This document shows positions 51,901 through 61,275 of a stretch of 64,000 nt of DNA, one piece after another (position 1 is the stretch's first letter; the number at the start of each line of letters is the position of its first letter). Source of the DNA: Branchiostoma floridae (lineage: Eukaryota > Chordata > Leptocardii > Amphioxiformes > Branchiostomatidae); the NCBI RefSeq assembly GCF_000003815.2, contig NC_049981.1, positions 14,778,581 through 14,842,580 of the forward strand, in the 5' to 3' direction. The notes beneath the pieces are model-generated. The model saw only the letters and a list, made by a program, of their open reading frames with translations. It searched no databases and was not told the origin of the DNA. Position numbers and translations under genes: made by a program.

Positions 51901-54900
51901 CAACTTACAGTATCTTCATTAACTTTTGCCTCTTTGACAGCACAACACTGAGGTGATTCTTATATCTAACATTACATAAACAAAGGTAATTTGTGACAGA
52001 CTAATTAGCTTGGCAGATGGATCAATCCTAACGAGGTTCAGAAACTGCTCCATATGATGTACCACATCATTGGCAAGTGTTGTTGTCACTTCCACATAGT
52101 CTGAATCTTCTTTTCAGTTGGTAGCAGTGGTCCATTTTGTCACCTATGGGCAAGCACAATATTTCAGAATTGACATACAAACCCTGCCACAGTAGTCCTA
52201 CCATCACATATTATTATACATGTCAATGCCTAGTCATGTCTGCAGAATATTTACTAACACACAAATCTACCTACAAATTACAACAGACTAAGTCCAGCAA
52301 AATAGACATTAAAGTACAGCATTTTTACAAATACTAGTAAAAGGCCAAAAGACCAAACTCCATACATGCGTGAACCCATCCCCAAAATACTGAAGACTAA
52401 AATGTCCTTCAAAAAATCATTCAAGTCATCAATTTTGTCGCCACAATGATCTCAGAAGTCACACATATTTCATGATTGTGTCAAAATGATATGCAATTGA
52501 AAATTACAGATAAAAAACGGCAGGACTCATGCCCATAGCGATCTCCGCAGAACAACGCCCCCTCCCCACCTTTAGCCATTATCGCTAAAATTGCCGCTTA
52601 TACCCGTTCAAAAAAGGAGGAAATTTTCTAGAACACCATCAGCCCCAAACCAACAATGTAGAAGCATGGTGGAGACTTTGATTCATTCAAGAAAATTTTT
52701 AGATTTGGTTCAACCCGCCGCGAAAGGCAAATACAATCATTTTTTCTACGAAGAAACAACCCGCAAGTGTGCAAATGTCCGTGCACTAACAATACGGCTG
52801 GCTGTCCCCGAGCAAGCAACTGGTCAACTTCAAAAACTCAAAAATTCTTTGCATCGCAAGACGAACAAAGACAAAATGGCGGAATCGACTCACGACACCC
52901 CAAACAATCACGGAAAAACAACAAAAACTACGACAAATTCCATGAAAATAACAAGTTAGACCAGTCAAATCACATGAAAAAATGAAGAAATGGACCGCTT
53001 ACCCGACGATTTGGCCGCCATTCCGGCCAGAAATTGTTGATTCTCGTGGTTTTTCGCCGATCAAAATTGGCTTCAGCGCTTTCCTCTTGTTTCCACAAGG
53101 GTTCTACAAGACGGATATGACGTATTTTGACCTTTGAACTGTTCTCCAAGCAGATATAGAGCCAAAATTCGCATTGAAAATGAACGGAGAGATAGCTTGG
53201 CATGGAAGGATCGGGTCCGCGGGAAAATGACGTCATGGCCCGGAGCGCACGCTGATTGGCTGAAGAAAGGTTACTAAATCTAGTTACCTTTCCTACTGGT
53301 AGCCACATGAAGGAGACCATTCGCGGTGTGGAGAAGTCACAGAGAAAACAAAACCATGAAAGTTTTGACCCTGTTCACATGAAAAAATTGCAAGTGAGTT
53401 AAACAAGGAATCCGATTGAAATTTTCTATCGGATTAAAAAAAATGTGTTCACATGAGTTTTATACAATCGGATTAAACTCAAACTTGCGACCGCGACCAC
53501 ACAATCGGATTAAACTCTTTACCGCGGCATGCGTCGTGTTTCCAACGACCACCGCGGGCACGCGTAGTTTTTCCAAAATGTTGCCAGACTACCTCATAAT
53601 TTTGAAGGATGTAGCGACATCGATATTGATTATAACTTGAGAAATCGGCCGGCTTTGGTCAGATTTTGACGCGTCGATGGTCCGCAACACACACTGACGA
53701 AAGTGGCCGCCTCTGGGTCATACGGGGTCATTGGGATAGTCTATTAGACTGGGGGTGGAAATGTTACGCGCGGTGTGATTATACTCTACATTTAACTATA
53801 TAAAATGTATCTGTTGCAGAAGTTGCATAAATAAGGCAAACTGCTACCAAAACATTTGACTTCATCACGTATTTATCTGAAATAAAAGTCTGTGTTTCGT
53901 TTAAAAAAACTGCTCACCCATGCTTGCATGCAGTGAAGTGACCCAAGCTCGAAATTTCTGTTTAGACACGCTTCCGACTGCTTTTCTCGTAGAATATTTG
54001 CTTTTTTAGTGGTGTTGGGACATTGGCTCCAACAACAGGAGAGAAACGAAACCATACATGTTATTTTCATGGGCAATATTGCCAAAATTAACCAGTTGGT
54101 CTTCTCACACTGCCGATTTTTGGAAAGAACCGGTGCACATGTTCCGGCGAATCTTGTGGCGTCCGGTTGTTAACCATAGCGGTAAGATGATTTTGCAAGC
54201 AAACTTGCCCATAAACTTCTTTTCTAATCCGTGTATCATACTTTTTTTGCCATGTTGTAGGTATGGTTGTATATCTAATGTCCACAGTACCCGTATGTAT
54301 GACGTAAAAACCATGAAACAAGCCCGAATCCAATCCAATTGTGTTCACATGGCGGATTCCGGTCAATCGGATTGCGCGCGCTGAATCCACCTCCCGAGGT
54401 GGATTGCAATCCTATCCAATCCAATCCAAAATGGGCAATCCAATCGGATTAGTTCTGTTCACATGGCTTTGGATTGGTCATTTTAATCGGATTCCTCGTT
54501 TAACTCACTTGCTTTTTTCCCATGTGAACGGGGTCTAAACTTACTATAAACACATGGTTTGTCAACAATTATTCTTTTCTCTACTTTAAAATCCCAAGGG
54601 ACCATTTACAATGTAGATTTAAACACCAAGATGACCCAGAGAGATAGCATTGTGGCACATGCTAGTCACATGATAACTTCATTGGTAATCTATCAACTAC
54701 TAGTAACTGATGACACAGCAATTCTGAGAAAAATCTGAATCAACCAAATATGACAAAGCCTTTGACTTCACGACTGTACCCTACTATTCTACTGTCTATT
54801 GTTGGTAATACCAAAGTTCATACAATTTAAACATTTCATAATTCCATGACGTAGCAATGAATCAAATATTGGTGTTTTGTCTTAGATCGATTGACAACTG

Positions 54901-55415
54901 CTTTGACTGGAAAAAAAAATTCTTTGACAAATCAAGACCTAGGTTATAAATCCTTATAAAAACAAGCACAAGGGTAGGACAAGCTAGATGTGATTACAGG
55001 ATATGATGTTAGAATTCCAGTCTAACCGGTCTCGTTCATCGTGATTTTCTAGTGCCTTCCTTCGTGAGTTTGGACCCTTAAGAGAGGAATGTACCACTTA
55101 CACGTCAGATGATTGACTTCTTGTGAACTTGGGATAGTACTACGTGGCCTACGTGACAACTGTCTTCTTCAAACGATATAAATACATTTACATACGTATG
55201 TAGTTTTCCTCATCATCATAATCTTCGTTTGTCTGTCAAACATATGCCTCATTTAAACACGATAACGTGATCATCCCTCTACCTAGGAAACCAGTAAAGA
55301 CCTAGCTGTGTTCTGACACAATTTTACTGATATTTTTGAGTCAAAAAGGTAAGGAAATGTGGCATATTTGTTCTGTAAGATTGAAAAGACGAAATGACCT
55401 ACCTGGATCCGCCAT
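38414..55415 (-). CDS. ACO1: Cytosolic aconitase / iron regulatory protein with IRP2-type cysteine-rich insert, 21 exons, 957 aa
   Basis: Exons 5' to 3': 55403-55415, 50582-50674, 49817-49985, 49281-49418, 47404-47592, 46482-46551, 45864-46047, 45212-45351, 44890-45061, 44294-44394, 43688-43964, 43154-43289, 42638-42722, 41597-41753, 41258-41382, 40862-40966, 40370-40512, 39818-39965, 39371-39493, 38925-39110, 38414-38533 (2874 nt, in frame). As an aconitase it interconverts citrate and isocitrate; without its 4Fe-4S cluster the family binds iron-responsive elements in mRNAs. Cluster ligands Cys503 ([10 protein letters not shown]), Cys569 and Cys572 ([13 protein letters not shown]) are present. 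So are SGNRNFEGR (599-607), TDHISPAG (743-750), [13 protein letters not shown] and [13 protein letters not shown] (841-853). Human IRP1 is 889 aa and IRP2 963 aa. Here a 63-residue insert at 138-200 explains most of the extra length. At 765 a Lys replaces the Arg expected from human IRP1 (Arg699, numbering from memory). Confidence 0.97.
39535..39577 (+). repeat. (CA)n microsatellite in aconitase/IRP intron 18
   Basis: Runs of CA/ACACAC at about 39541-39573, immediately upstream of exon 19 on the transcript strand. Confidence 0.8.
41786..42086. mobile_element. 301-bp MITE with about 27-bp TIRs and TAA target duplication (aconitase/IRP intron 13)
   Basis: The left end AGCTAATGGTACAACCCGCC is matched by the inverted right end (GGCGGGTTGTGCCCTTAGCT). 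TAA flanks both sides (41783-41785 and 42087-42089). It is GC-richer than the surrounding intron and has no gene. The structure fits a Harbinger-type MITE. It lies just upstream of exon 14 on the transcript strand. Confidence 0.8.
42105..42295 (+). mobile_element. tRNA-derived SINE
   Basis: It has an A-box-like TTGGTCTAGCGGCCAG near 42110 and a B-box-like TTTGATTCCTG near 42163. The tail TCCTCACTCCACCTAGGTGC ... GAGGTAAAAGGTGGTGGAAGG is shared with the copy at 23.4-23.6 kb. Confidence 0.65.
47404..47592 (-). CDS. ACO1: Exon 5 of the aconitase/IRP gene: IRP2-type cysteine-rich domain with CPFH heme-motif-like sequence
   Basis: This 189-nt exon encodes residues 138-200. It starts [14 protein letters not shown], has Cys170, Cys177 and Cys180 (Cys-x6-Cys-x2-Cys), and ends with [10 protein letters not shown], where Cys192-Pro-Phe-His195 lies. 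Cys201 is created across the junction with exon 6. From memory, vertebrate IRP2 has a 73-residue insert at the same point. It begins with a PNPGGG motif, has three regulatory cysteines, and ends with a CPFH heme-regulatory motif (Cys201/His204). IRP1 lacks all of this. Both splice sites are phase 2, so the exon is a symmetric cassette. Acceptor is CTTACAG, donor TTG|GTAGTT. Homology to the IRP2 insert is inferred from position, length and motifs. Confidence 0.93.
47980..48858 (-). mobile_element. Truncated non-LTR retrotransposon, reverse-transcriptase C-terminal fragment (aconitase/IRP intron 4)
   Basis: The minus-strand frame 48448-48858 (136 aa) reads like the end of a CR1/L2/Jockey-type LINE reverse transcriptase. 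It has the [13 protein letters not shown] start, an [20 protein letters not shown] block, an HNHSTRQ block, [10 protein letters not shown] and a FKKRMKN end. The downstream A/T-rich stretch ends in an ATCAATCAATCAA-like tail near 47983-47995, as common at 3' ends of such LINEs. The 5' part is missing. It sits antisense-to-genome but in the same orientation as the host transcript. Confidence 0.7.
50225..50350 (-). mobile_element. tRNA-derived SINE (aconitase/IRP intron 2)
   Basis: On the minus strand there is an A-box-like AGTGGTATAGTGGTTAGGG and a degenerate B-box GGTTCTAGATTGG. The body GGGCCCTTTGGAAAGGCACC also occurs in the SINE at 63.5 kb. Confidence 0.6.
50979..53298. mobile_element. 2.3-kb TIR DNA transposon, apparently non-autonomous, with GTAGC target duplication (aconitase/IRP intron 1)
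   Basis: The left terminus CAGTAGGGAAGGTAACTAG and the inverted right terminus (CTAGTTACCTTTCCTACTG) match over about 53 bp (50979-51031 against 53246-53298) with few mismatches. The 5-mer GTAGC stands outside both ends (50974-50978 and 53299-53303). I recognise no transposase inside. A degenerate tandem repeat (51.68-51.97 kb) lies in the middle. The superfamily is not clear: a 5-bp duplication argues against Harbinger, Tc1 and hAT. Confidence 0.8.
51660..51975. repeat. Three degenerate tandem copies of an about 110-130-bp unit inside the intron-1 transposon
   Basis: The core ACTTTTGCC ... ATAACA(T/C)TGAGGA ... AGTCATACAAATATAAA recurs at 51682, 51811 and, shorter and more diverged, at 51922. 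Confidence 0.6.
53367..54535. mobile_element. About 1.17-kb TIR element with CAATCGGATT subterminal repeats (aconitase/IRP intron 1)
   Basis: The left end GACCCTGTTCACATG and the inverted right end (CATGTGAACGGGGTC) continue through GCAAGTGAGTTAAAC and GGAATCCGATT as inverted repeats over about 50 bp. The motif CAATCGGATT or its complement occurs several times near both ends. Such subterminal arrays are often transposase-binding sites. No transposase gene is visible. The TIR resembles Harbinger-type ends, but I could not settle the target duplication. Confidence 0.7.
55403..55415 (-). CDS. ACO1: First coding exon of the aconitase/IRP gene (13 nt)
   Basis: The sequence reads ATG GCG GAT CCA G with donor G|GTAGGT. 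It joins exon 2 (50582-50674) as MADP-AHPFQQ. The start is chosen because it is the only ATG that splices in frame to exon 2 close to the CpG-containing promoter. The start codon sits inside an AAGATGGCGGA sequence, a YY1-type motif. Intron 1 is 4.7 kb and packed with transposons. Confidence 0.8.
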
Positions 55416-55560
55416 CTTTCGGGCGAAGTTTTGCACGTAAGCTTGTACCGGAAGTGCCTGGACACGAGACGAAATTTGCATAAAAGTAAGGATTCTGATT
55501 GGACAAAATTAGCTTTACTGGGAACAAGAGTGCGAGGTGTGACAAAATGGCTGCCCCCGG
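55403..55560. promoter_or_regulatory. Putative divergent promoter between aconitase/IRP (-) and SLC25A44-like (+)
   Basis: Two YY1-type sequences face outwards: AAGATGGCGGA over the aconitase/IRP start codon (complement of 55409-55419) and CAAAATGGCTGCC on the + strand at 55543-55555. The second begins a short open frame MAAPGKR-stop followed by a GTAAGT at 55648, so it may lie in a 5' UTR exon of the SLC25A44-like gene. Transcription starts are inferred, not seen. Confidence 0.45.
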
Positions 55561-55647
55561 CAAGAGGTGAACTTTACACGAAAGTCCTTCCTAATTTTGG
55601 AGACATTTTTCCCTTTTCTACCCATTCATGGCGAGATAAACTCTTGT
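55540..55647 (+). other. SLC25A44: Possible non-coding first exon of the SLC25A44-like gene
   Basis: The stretch ends in a good donor (TTGT|GTAAGT at 55648) and carries only a 7-codon upstream frame. A candidate acceptor is CTTCTAG|GG at 58131-58135, leading towards the coding start at 58573. Upstream ATGs between 58135 and 58573 leave this uncertain. Confidence 0.25.
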
Positions 55648-56434
55648 GTAAGTCATAGGAGGTTGTTTTCGTAAGTATGATCTCTTTGTTTGCTCTCACG
55701 CTGCTGTAGTATTTGAGAAAATCAACGACTTATATTTGGGAAGTATTTTGTCTTGGCCGCGAAAAACTGGTGTTTTCAGCCCCGTAAAATCAGGTTTGAT
55801 AAAAAAAATGCGTAACAAAACAGACTTGTTGCACAAAACTGGAAATATAGACAAAGTTATGTAGAGCTTAAGCGATTCTAGAGGTCATATGTTTCAGTAG
55901 ATCGTGAACCTCAAATTATGCTTGTCTTTGTTATTAAACCCACTTGTTCAAAATTATGTAAAGGTGTCCTAAAGTATAGGTTATCTTATCAATAAACCAA
56001 GGAGGTTAAAATCACTCTTTTTTTTAACCTCCTTGATATAACGTTAGATTTCTTTCAACTATTTGTGTGTGAGTTTGAATCCCAAGATCACACAAGTTCT
56101 ATTGCTTTGGCTTGACTATACATTTTTTAGGGTTCGCTTAAAAGGCTGGGCTGTCTACCAGGCCAGGCTACCTTGCCTGTCTACCTGGCCTGGCTATCAC
56201 CTCAGGCTACTCAGATCCCACCCATTCATAGCCCCATCATATGGCACTCAGCCAAAATAGCTGATTGACAGGCATAGTAATTGCTGATCTCCAACCCTGC
56301 TAGTGCCAGTGACCCAAGGTTGCCCTGTCCACCACTGGCTGGGCCCTTCGGGAATGTGTCTGGGAGGCCTTGCTTTCAGCATGTCAGGAACACAAGTACC
56401 AGCACTGTGTTTGTGTATGTTTGTGGGTGTGTAA

Positions 56435-56454
56435 ATGTGTGTGTGTGTGTGTGT

Positions 56455-56486
<32 letters not shown>

Positions 56487-56488
56487 AA
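56435..56488 (+). repeat. (GT)n microsatellite
   Basis: An almost pure GT run with one GA interruption, in the spacer of the foldback element. Confidence 0.9.
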
Positions 56489-56764
56489 GAATGGGCTTGC
56501 CAGCAACAGAAATTTGTTTCTTTATTGAATATCTATCTTCTAGAGCAGAAACTATCTCAGCTTGTGCAACAAGAAGGGAGAGCATAAATCACTTGCTCAC
56601 TGTAAAGCTAAACTTGTACTGACCAAGGGGGGGGGGGGTATAATTACATGTACCTCCTTGTTCTTTATGCTAGTTAGTATGCCATGTTGACATATAAAAT
56701 CTTAGTAGTCACATAGCATTCTTGAGGCTGTGGATTGTTATCCACTGTACAATTTTGGTGTCCA

Positions 56765-56925
56765 GGACAGAGCCCAATCCTCTCCTTCCACTGCCAATAA
56801 TCTCTCCAACCCCCTTGTACAAGTTGGAGTGGGGAAAGTACTGTTAACAGCACAGATTTTGTGACATGTCAAAGGATTTGAACCCAGGACCTCTGTTTTC
56901 TAGGTCTAACACCCTAAAGCATTTA
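56765..56925 (-). mobile_element. tRNA-derived SINE
   Basis: The minus strand has a GTCCTGGGTTCAAATCCTT B-box region (complement of 56872-56889), followed by the CCCCACTCCAACTTGTACAA and GGAAGGAGAGGATTG body seen in the other SINE copies. Confidence 0.6.
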
Positions 56926-58572
56926 CCAAACACAGTACTGGTACAGTACTTGAATGCGTTCCTGACAGCTGCAAGGAAGGCCTCCCAGACACATTCCCGA
57001 AGGGTCCAGCCAGTGGACAGGCCAACCTCAGGGCACTGGCAGTGTTGAAGATTAGCAATTACTATGCCTGTGAATCATGAGTGCCACATGATGGGGCTAT
57101 GAATGGGGGGATCTGAGTAGCCTGACATGATAGCCAGGCCAGGTAGACAGGCCAGGTAGCCTGGCCTGGTAGACAGCCCAGTCTTTTAAGCGAACCCGTT
57201 TTTTTAACCTCCTTGTTGTAACACATCAAGGACGTTATATCAGAACACATCAACTGGTCAAGTTGTCTGCAAGTGTACTGTGTTTTACCCCAGGGACTTG
57301 TGACTTACCTTGATCTTGTTCTTGACTATACAACATCTAGACAGTTATTTACACTGTTCAACTCTATGATGCCCGCTATCGTTGGACAAATTTTCCCTTG
57401 GGATCACTTAAGTAATACATTTTTTGTATATAGATGTCTGTAGTGTTTGTGTCTGGACCCCTATCAATCATGTGACAAATTATCGATGCAGGGCAGACAA
57501 TCAAAGACAATGGGGGTCACAGGGGGTGTAATTAAGGAAAAGATGCCTGGCCAAAAGTCAACCAGGTGGAGAAGTGTGTTCTGCTGAATTTTGAAACCGC
57601 TTTCCCGAAGTGATCGCTACCCAAAGTACAGCACTTTGTCTTTATTAATTTTTTTCTTATCACTATCAGTCGGATGCATAACCCCTCCCAGTTTTATGGG
57701 AATAGCCTAATTTGATTAAATCACACTCCCGTGCGGTCCTTCTGTAAGCATTAGTGGTCTCATGGCTGCCATGCTGGGGTAATTGAGCAAGACAAATTCA
57801 AGTGCCAATTGAAAAGAGTGAATAAGAGTGACTTGGCTTTGGCAATATTATAGACAGTTCATGGTTTGAATTGCTAATACACAAGGTGAAAGGTGAAGAT
57901 CCCTGACTTCTTGTCCAGACCATGCATATGCTTGATATATGTGCAAAAGTATTTTGTTTATGTCTATGTGGCCTTCACCTTTGAGTTTGACATACATACA
58001 TTGTACACATTTTACTACCCATCTTGCAAATGCACGACATGCAGTTTAAATTGTGAACCAGTATATATCTAAGAGCACCATGTGGACATAATTATTATTG
58101 TAGATGATTAATGTTATATTGTATTATCTTCTAGGGAATCAACATTGCTAGCCTGTCTTCTGGCTTTCTGAGCATAGAGGAAGCTTTTTGGATTCATCCC
58201 TGGCATGGAAAAGTACAGGCAAGAGGCCTTATTGTCATCACAGAGACATTACAGACTTTTACATCTTACCTATCTGCACAAAAGCAGTGAAAGTCACAGA
58301 TGAGAAATTCTGTGTGTTTGAGTACAAGTGATGTCATCCCATAATTTGTCATTATTGACATCATCATCTTAAACAAAGTTATTGTCAAAATCTACTTTAA
58401 GGAAAAATTGTCTTCTTCTTGTTTCAAAACACAAATACTTCTAAATTCTATTTTTGGCCAATATACATTGTAACAAAGACAAGTTCAGCATTGAGATTCC
58501 ACCATTGACCAATCAAGAAGTTAACATCAACACAGACAGGATTTATTTTCAACCAATTACTGTCAAGTTGCT

Positions 58573-60427
58573 ATGGAAACCATGTCTGCCGATCCAACCA
58601 ATCAGATCCGCATCATCGAGTGGGATGACATGGACAAGCGGAAGTTTTACTCATTTGGTTTGTTCCTTTCGATGACAATCCGCGTGACGGTTTATCCGAC
58701 CACCCTCATCAAGACGAGACTTCAGATCCAGCGAGGCACTTCTCTGTATAACGGTACTTTTGATGCTTTTCTTAAGATAACAAGACAGGAAGGCATCAGA
58801 GGTCTCTATAAAGGCTTTCTAGTGAATAGCATATACTTGATATCTGGACAGATGTATATCACAACATACGAGGTCAGTAGACAGCAACTGTCCGGATACA
58901 GTAACTGGATCAAGTCCCTTGTTGGTGGTGGAATGGCATCGCTCGTCGGGCAAGGCATATCTGTACCGATAGATGTTGTTTCACAGCATTTGATGCTGCA
59001 GGGACAGGGAAAGGACAGAAGAAAAAAGCTGCCCAAAGAACGACTGACATTTGGAAAAGCACAGGCAGTGGTTGTAGAACTGTTCCGACGCGACGGAGTG
59101 GCGGGTTTCTATCGTGGATTCTTTGCTTCCATGCTTACAACCATTCCAAACAGTGCGCTGTGGTGGCCATTCTACCATTTCTATGCTGGTGAGTCATGTT
59201 CTTGTTTATTTGTTTGTCCCTGTGTGTTTCTGCAGTGCAGTTTCTGTTTAATATGCCAGAAAGGAGCCTTAGGTTAAGGGAGTGACGTCCACTACATGCA
59301 TCTTAGCCTTGTTTCAGACCCAATATTGTAAGCCTGTTAATGAGTAATTGCACATAGTCAGTAAGATAAATTGTACACAGTATATGTACATGTATGTAGT
59401 TATTCAGGCTAGAAGCTTAAAGTAGGTAGGGTTTTGTTTCCATACAACATTTCCCCAGATTGCTAAATGTGTGTACAACATGATTTAGAAAATCCATGTA
59501 AACAATTCAAATGTTACATACTAATGCTGATGTCCTGAATTATAATTTTTCAGAACAACTGGCATCTGTTGCTCCGTCGTACCTTCCCCATCTCATGCTG
59601 CAGGCTGTTGCGGGGCCGCTGGCGGCCGCAACCGCAAATACTCTCACCAACCCCATGGACATCGTCAGGGCCAGGTTACAGGTGTGTGTGTATGTCTGTA
59701 TCTATGAGTATGAGTATGTGTGTGTGTACGACCTATCATCATCATGACCCAAGTGGGTGTATTTGTGTAAGTTCGTACTAGTATGTGTGTATGTCTTTTA
59801 GTGTGTATGTCTGAGTGTTTGTGTGTGTCCTTCTGTGTAAGTTTGTACCAGTATGTGTGTTTGTGTATGTCTTTTAGTGTGTATGTGTATGTCTATGAGT
59901 GTTTGTGTGTATTCTTTTGTGTAAGTTTGTACTAGTATGTGTGTGTGTATGTCTTTTAGTGTGTATGTGTATGTCTATGAGTGTTAGTGTGTGTTTTTGT
60001 GTGTAAGTTTGTACTAGTATGTGTACTCCTACTCACACTCATTATTCGGTTTAACGGAAGCTAAACCGGATAGTGAATGTGTCCGTCTGTACATGTGTGT
60101 GTGTGTATGTTAGTGTGTGTGTCTATGCAAGCATGTGTGTGTGAGAGAGAGTGTGAGTTTGTATGTGTATGTATGCATGTCTGTGTCTATGCAAGTTCTA
60201 ACATCGAACCTCATCTATACATATCTTCACCTTAGGTTGAAGGAGGCAAGTCCATAGTAAAGAAGTTCAAACAGCTGTATGTGGAAGAAGGACTCTGGGG
60301 CTTCTCCAAGGGCCTGTCCGCACGCATCATCGGCTCCATGCCAACCACGTTCGTAATCGTTGTTGGTTACGAAACACTGAAGAAACTGAGCCTTAGGTCT
60401 GACCTAGTCCACACAAGGCAGTGGTAG
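58573..60427 (+). CDS. SLC25A44: SLC25A44-type mitochondrial carrier, three coding exons, 311 aa
   Basis: Exons 58573-59188, 59554-59681 and 60236-60427 (936 nt, in frame). The protein belongs to the six-helix mitochondrial carrier family of the inner membrane. It has three repeats, each with a Px(D/E)xx(K/R)-type motif: PTTLIK (42-47, lacking the acidic residue), PIDVVS (132-137, lacking the final basic residue) and PMDIVR (239-244). The start (IRIIEWDDMDKRKFYSFG), GFLVNSIYLISGQMYITTYE, the VPIDVVSQHLM stretch, SALWWPFYHFYAEQL and the C-terminal GYETLKKLSLR match the SLC25A44 subfamily, whose human member (314 aa) is reported to carry branched-chain amino acids. The first of two near ATGs (58573 and 58582) is used; either is possible. 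The gene is head to head with aconitase/IRP. Confidence 0.96.
59682..60235 (+). repeat. GT-rich variable repeat filling SLC25A44-like intron 2
   Basis: Imperfect units of about 75-120 bp built from GTGTGTATGTCTTTTAGTG, TATGTCTATGAGTG and AAGTTTGTACTAGTATG recur through 59.76-60.03 kb. They are followed by shorter GTGTGT runs to about 60185. Confidence 0.8.
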
Positions 60428-60639
60428 AATTGCTACAGGTTAATTAGTGCATACCTATTGATCTTTTTTTGCAAGGCCTCAGGGGTGGAGACAATGATTT
60501 TGCAAAGATGTAACAACTACGTATGGTTGAGATTCTCTATGTAAGCCATATATCCAGGCAATATGATATGGAAGCATTTTTAGCTGGCATAGATCTTCTG
60601 CATTTTTGTATAAGAATGTTCATGTGTTCAACTGTGCAT

Positions 60640-60805
60640 GTGTAGTGGTGTATTGTGGATAATATGCCAAAGTTGAAGGCCACTAATGTATAAACACAAC
60701 ACATCTGGACATGTATCAAGCATGATCTAGACAACAACTGATTAAGAGTTAGGGGCCTACACCTTTGACCTCACAGAGGTGCAGATCAAATGGAACTGGC
60801 TTATA
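60640..60805. mobile_element. Decayed copy of the MITE family found at 34.35-34.54 kb
   Basis: Blocks AACTGTGCATG, TTGTGGATAATATGCCAAAG, TTGAAGGCC, CTGGACA, CTAGACAA and CACCTTTGAC occur in the same order as in the subtilase-intron copy. Confidence 0.55.
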
Positions 60806-60999
60806 CGAGCGATCGCTGTTGTTGTTTATATTCGGGGTATTGGACGGTTGTTGCCTACCAGGACGTCAGTAGATTGGATCAAAAACTGATAGTCAAATTA
60901 TCGGCTCAAATTACTGGTTAATATGTAAATCATTCTTTTGCCAAACACCTGCTTGTTGCCTACCACTGCGTCACTGTGACATCATCGCGATTGCTCGTA

Positions 61000-61275
61000 T
61001 TGGGGCTACCCCAACACGTCACCGGAACGTACTGCGCCTGCGCGAAAAGTATAGACATGCTAAACCTTGCTAAACCCCCGGTTTACTAAAGGGCCGCATT
61101 TAAGAAAGTACGTGCGTATATAGGGGTAAAATCCCGTGTACGTTTTGCATGAAACCATGTCTCTAACATATACTGTGCAACAAGCGGGATTTCAATGCAA
61201 CGTTGACCAAGCCAAGCCCCAAAACACCAGGGTTCGTGCAGGCGCAGTACGTTCCGGTGACGTGCTGGCTACCCC
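61000..61275. mobile_element. About 270-bp MITE with near-perfect TIRs
   Basis: The stretch CACGTCACCGGAACGTACTG (from 61014) and GCGCCTGC are repeated inverted near 61235-61264. The outer ends are GGGGCTACC and GGCTACCCC. Flanks GTATT and GTACT may be a diverged 5-bp target duplication. Confidence 0.65.

Larger units (their letters stand above)
55998..57215. mobile_element. 1.2-kb foldback element with about 250-bp inverted arms
   Basis: The arms 56130-56396 and 56955-57199 are long inverted copies: GGTTCGCTTAAAAG, the GGCCAGGTAGAC repeats, GGGAATGTGTCTGGGAGGCC. The short TIR CAAGGAGGTTAAAA stands at 55998 and, inverted, ends at 57215. A second inverted TTTTAACCTCCTTG lies at 56022-56036, so about 110 bp is extra in the left arm. 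The spacer holds a (GT)n tract and a SINE. Confidence 0.75.

Noticed and set aside
52591-52959. 122-codon open frame inside the intron-1 transposon as a transposase
   Set aside because: Lys/Thr/Asn-rich low-complexity end and no DDE/D-type motif or helix-turn-helix seen.
38414-55415. Calling the gene mitochondrial aconitase (ACO2)
   Set aside because: There is no transit peptide, and RNA-binding-type IRP sequence features throughout match cytosolic aconitase/IRP.
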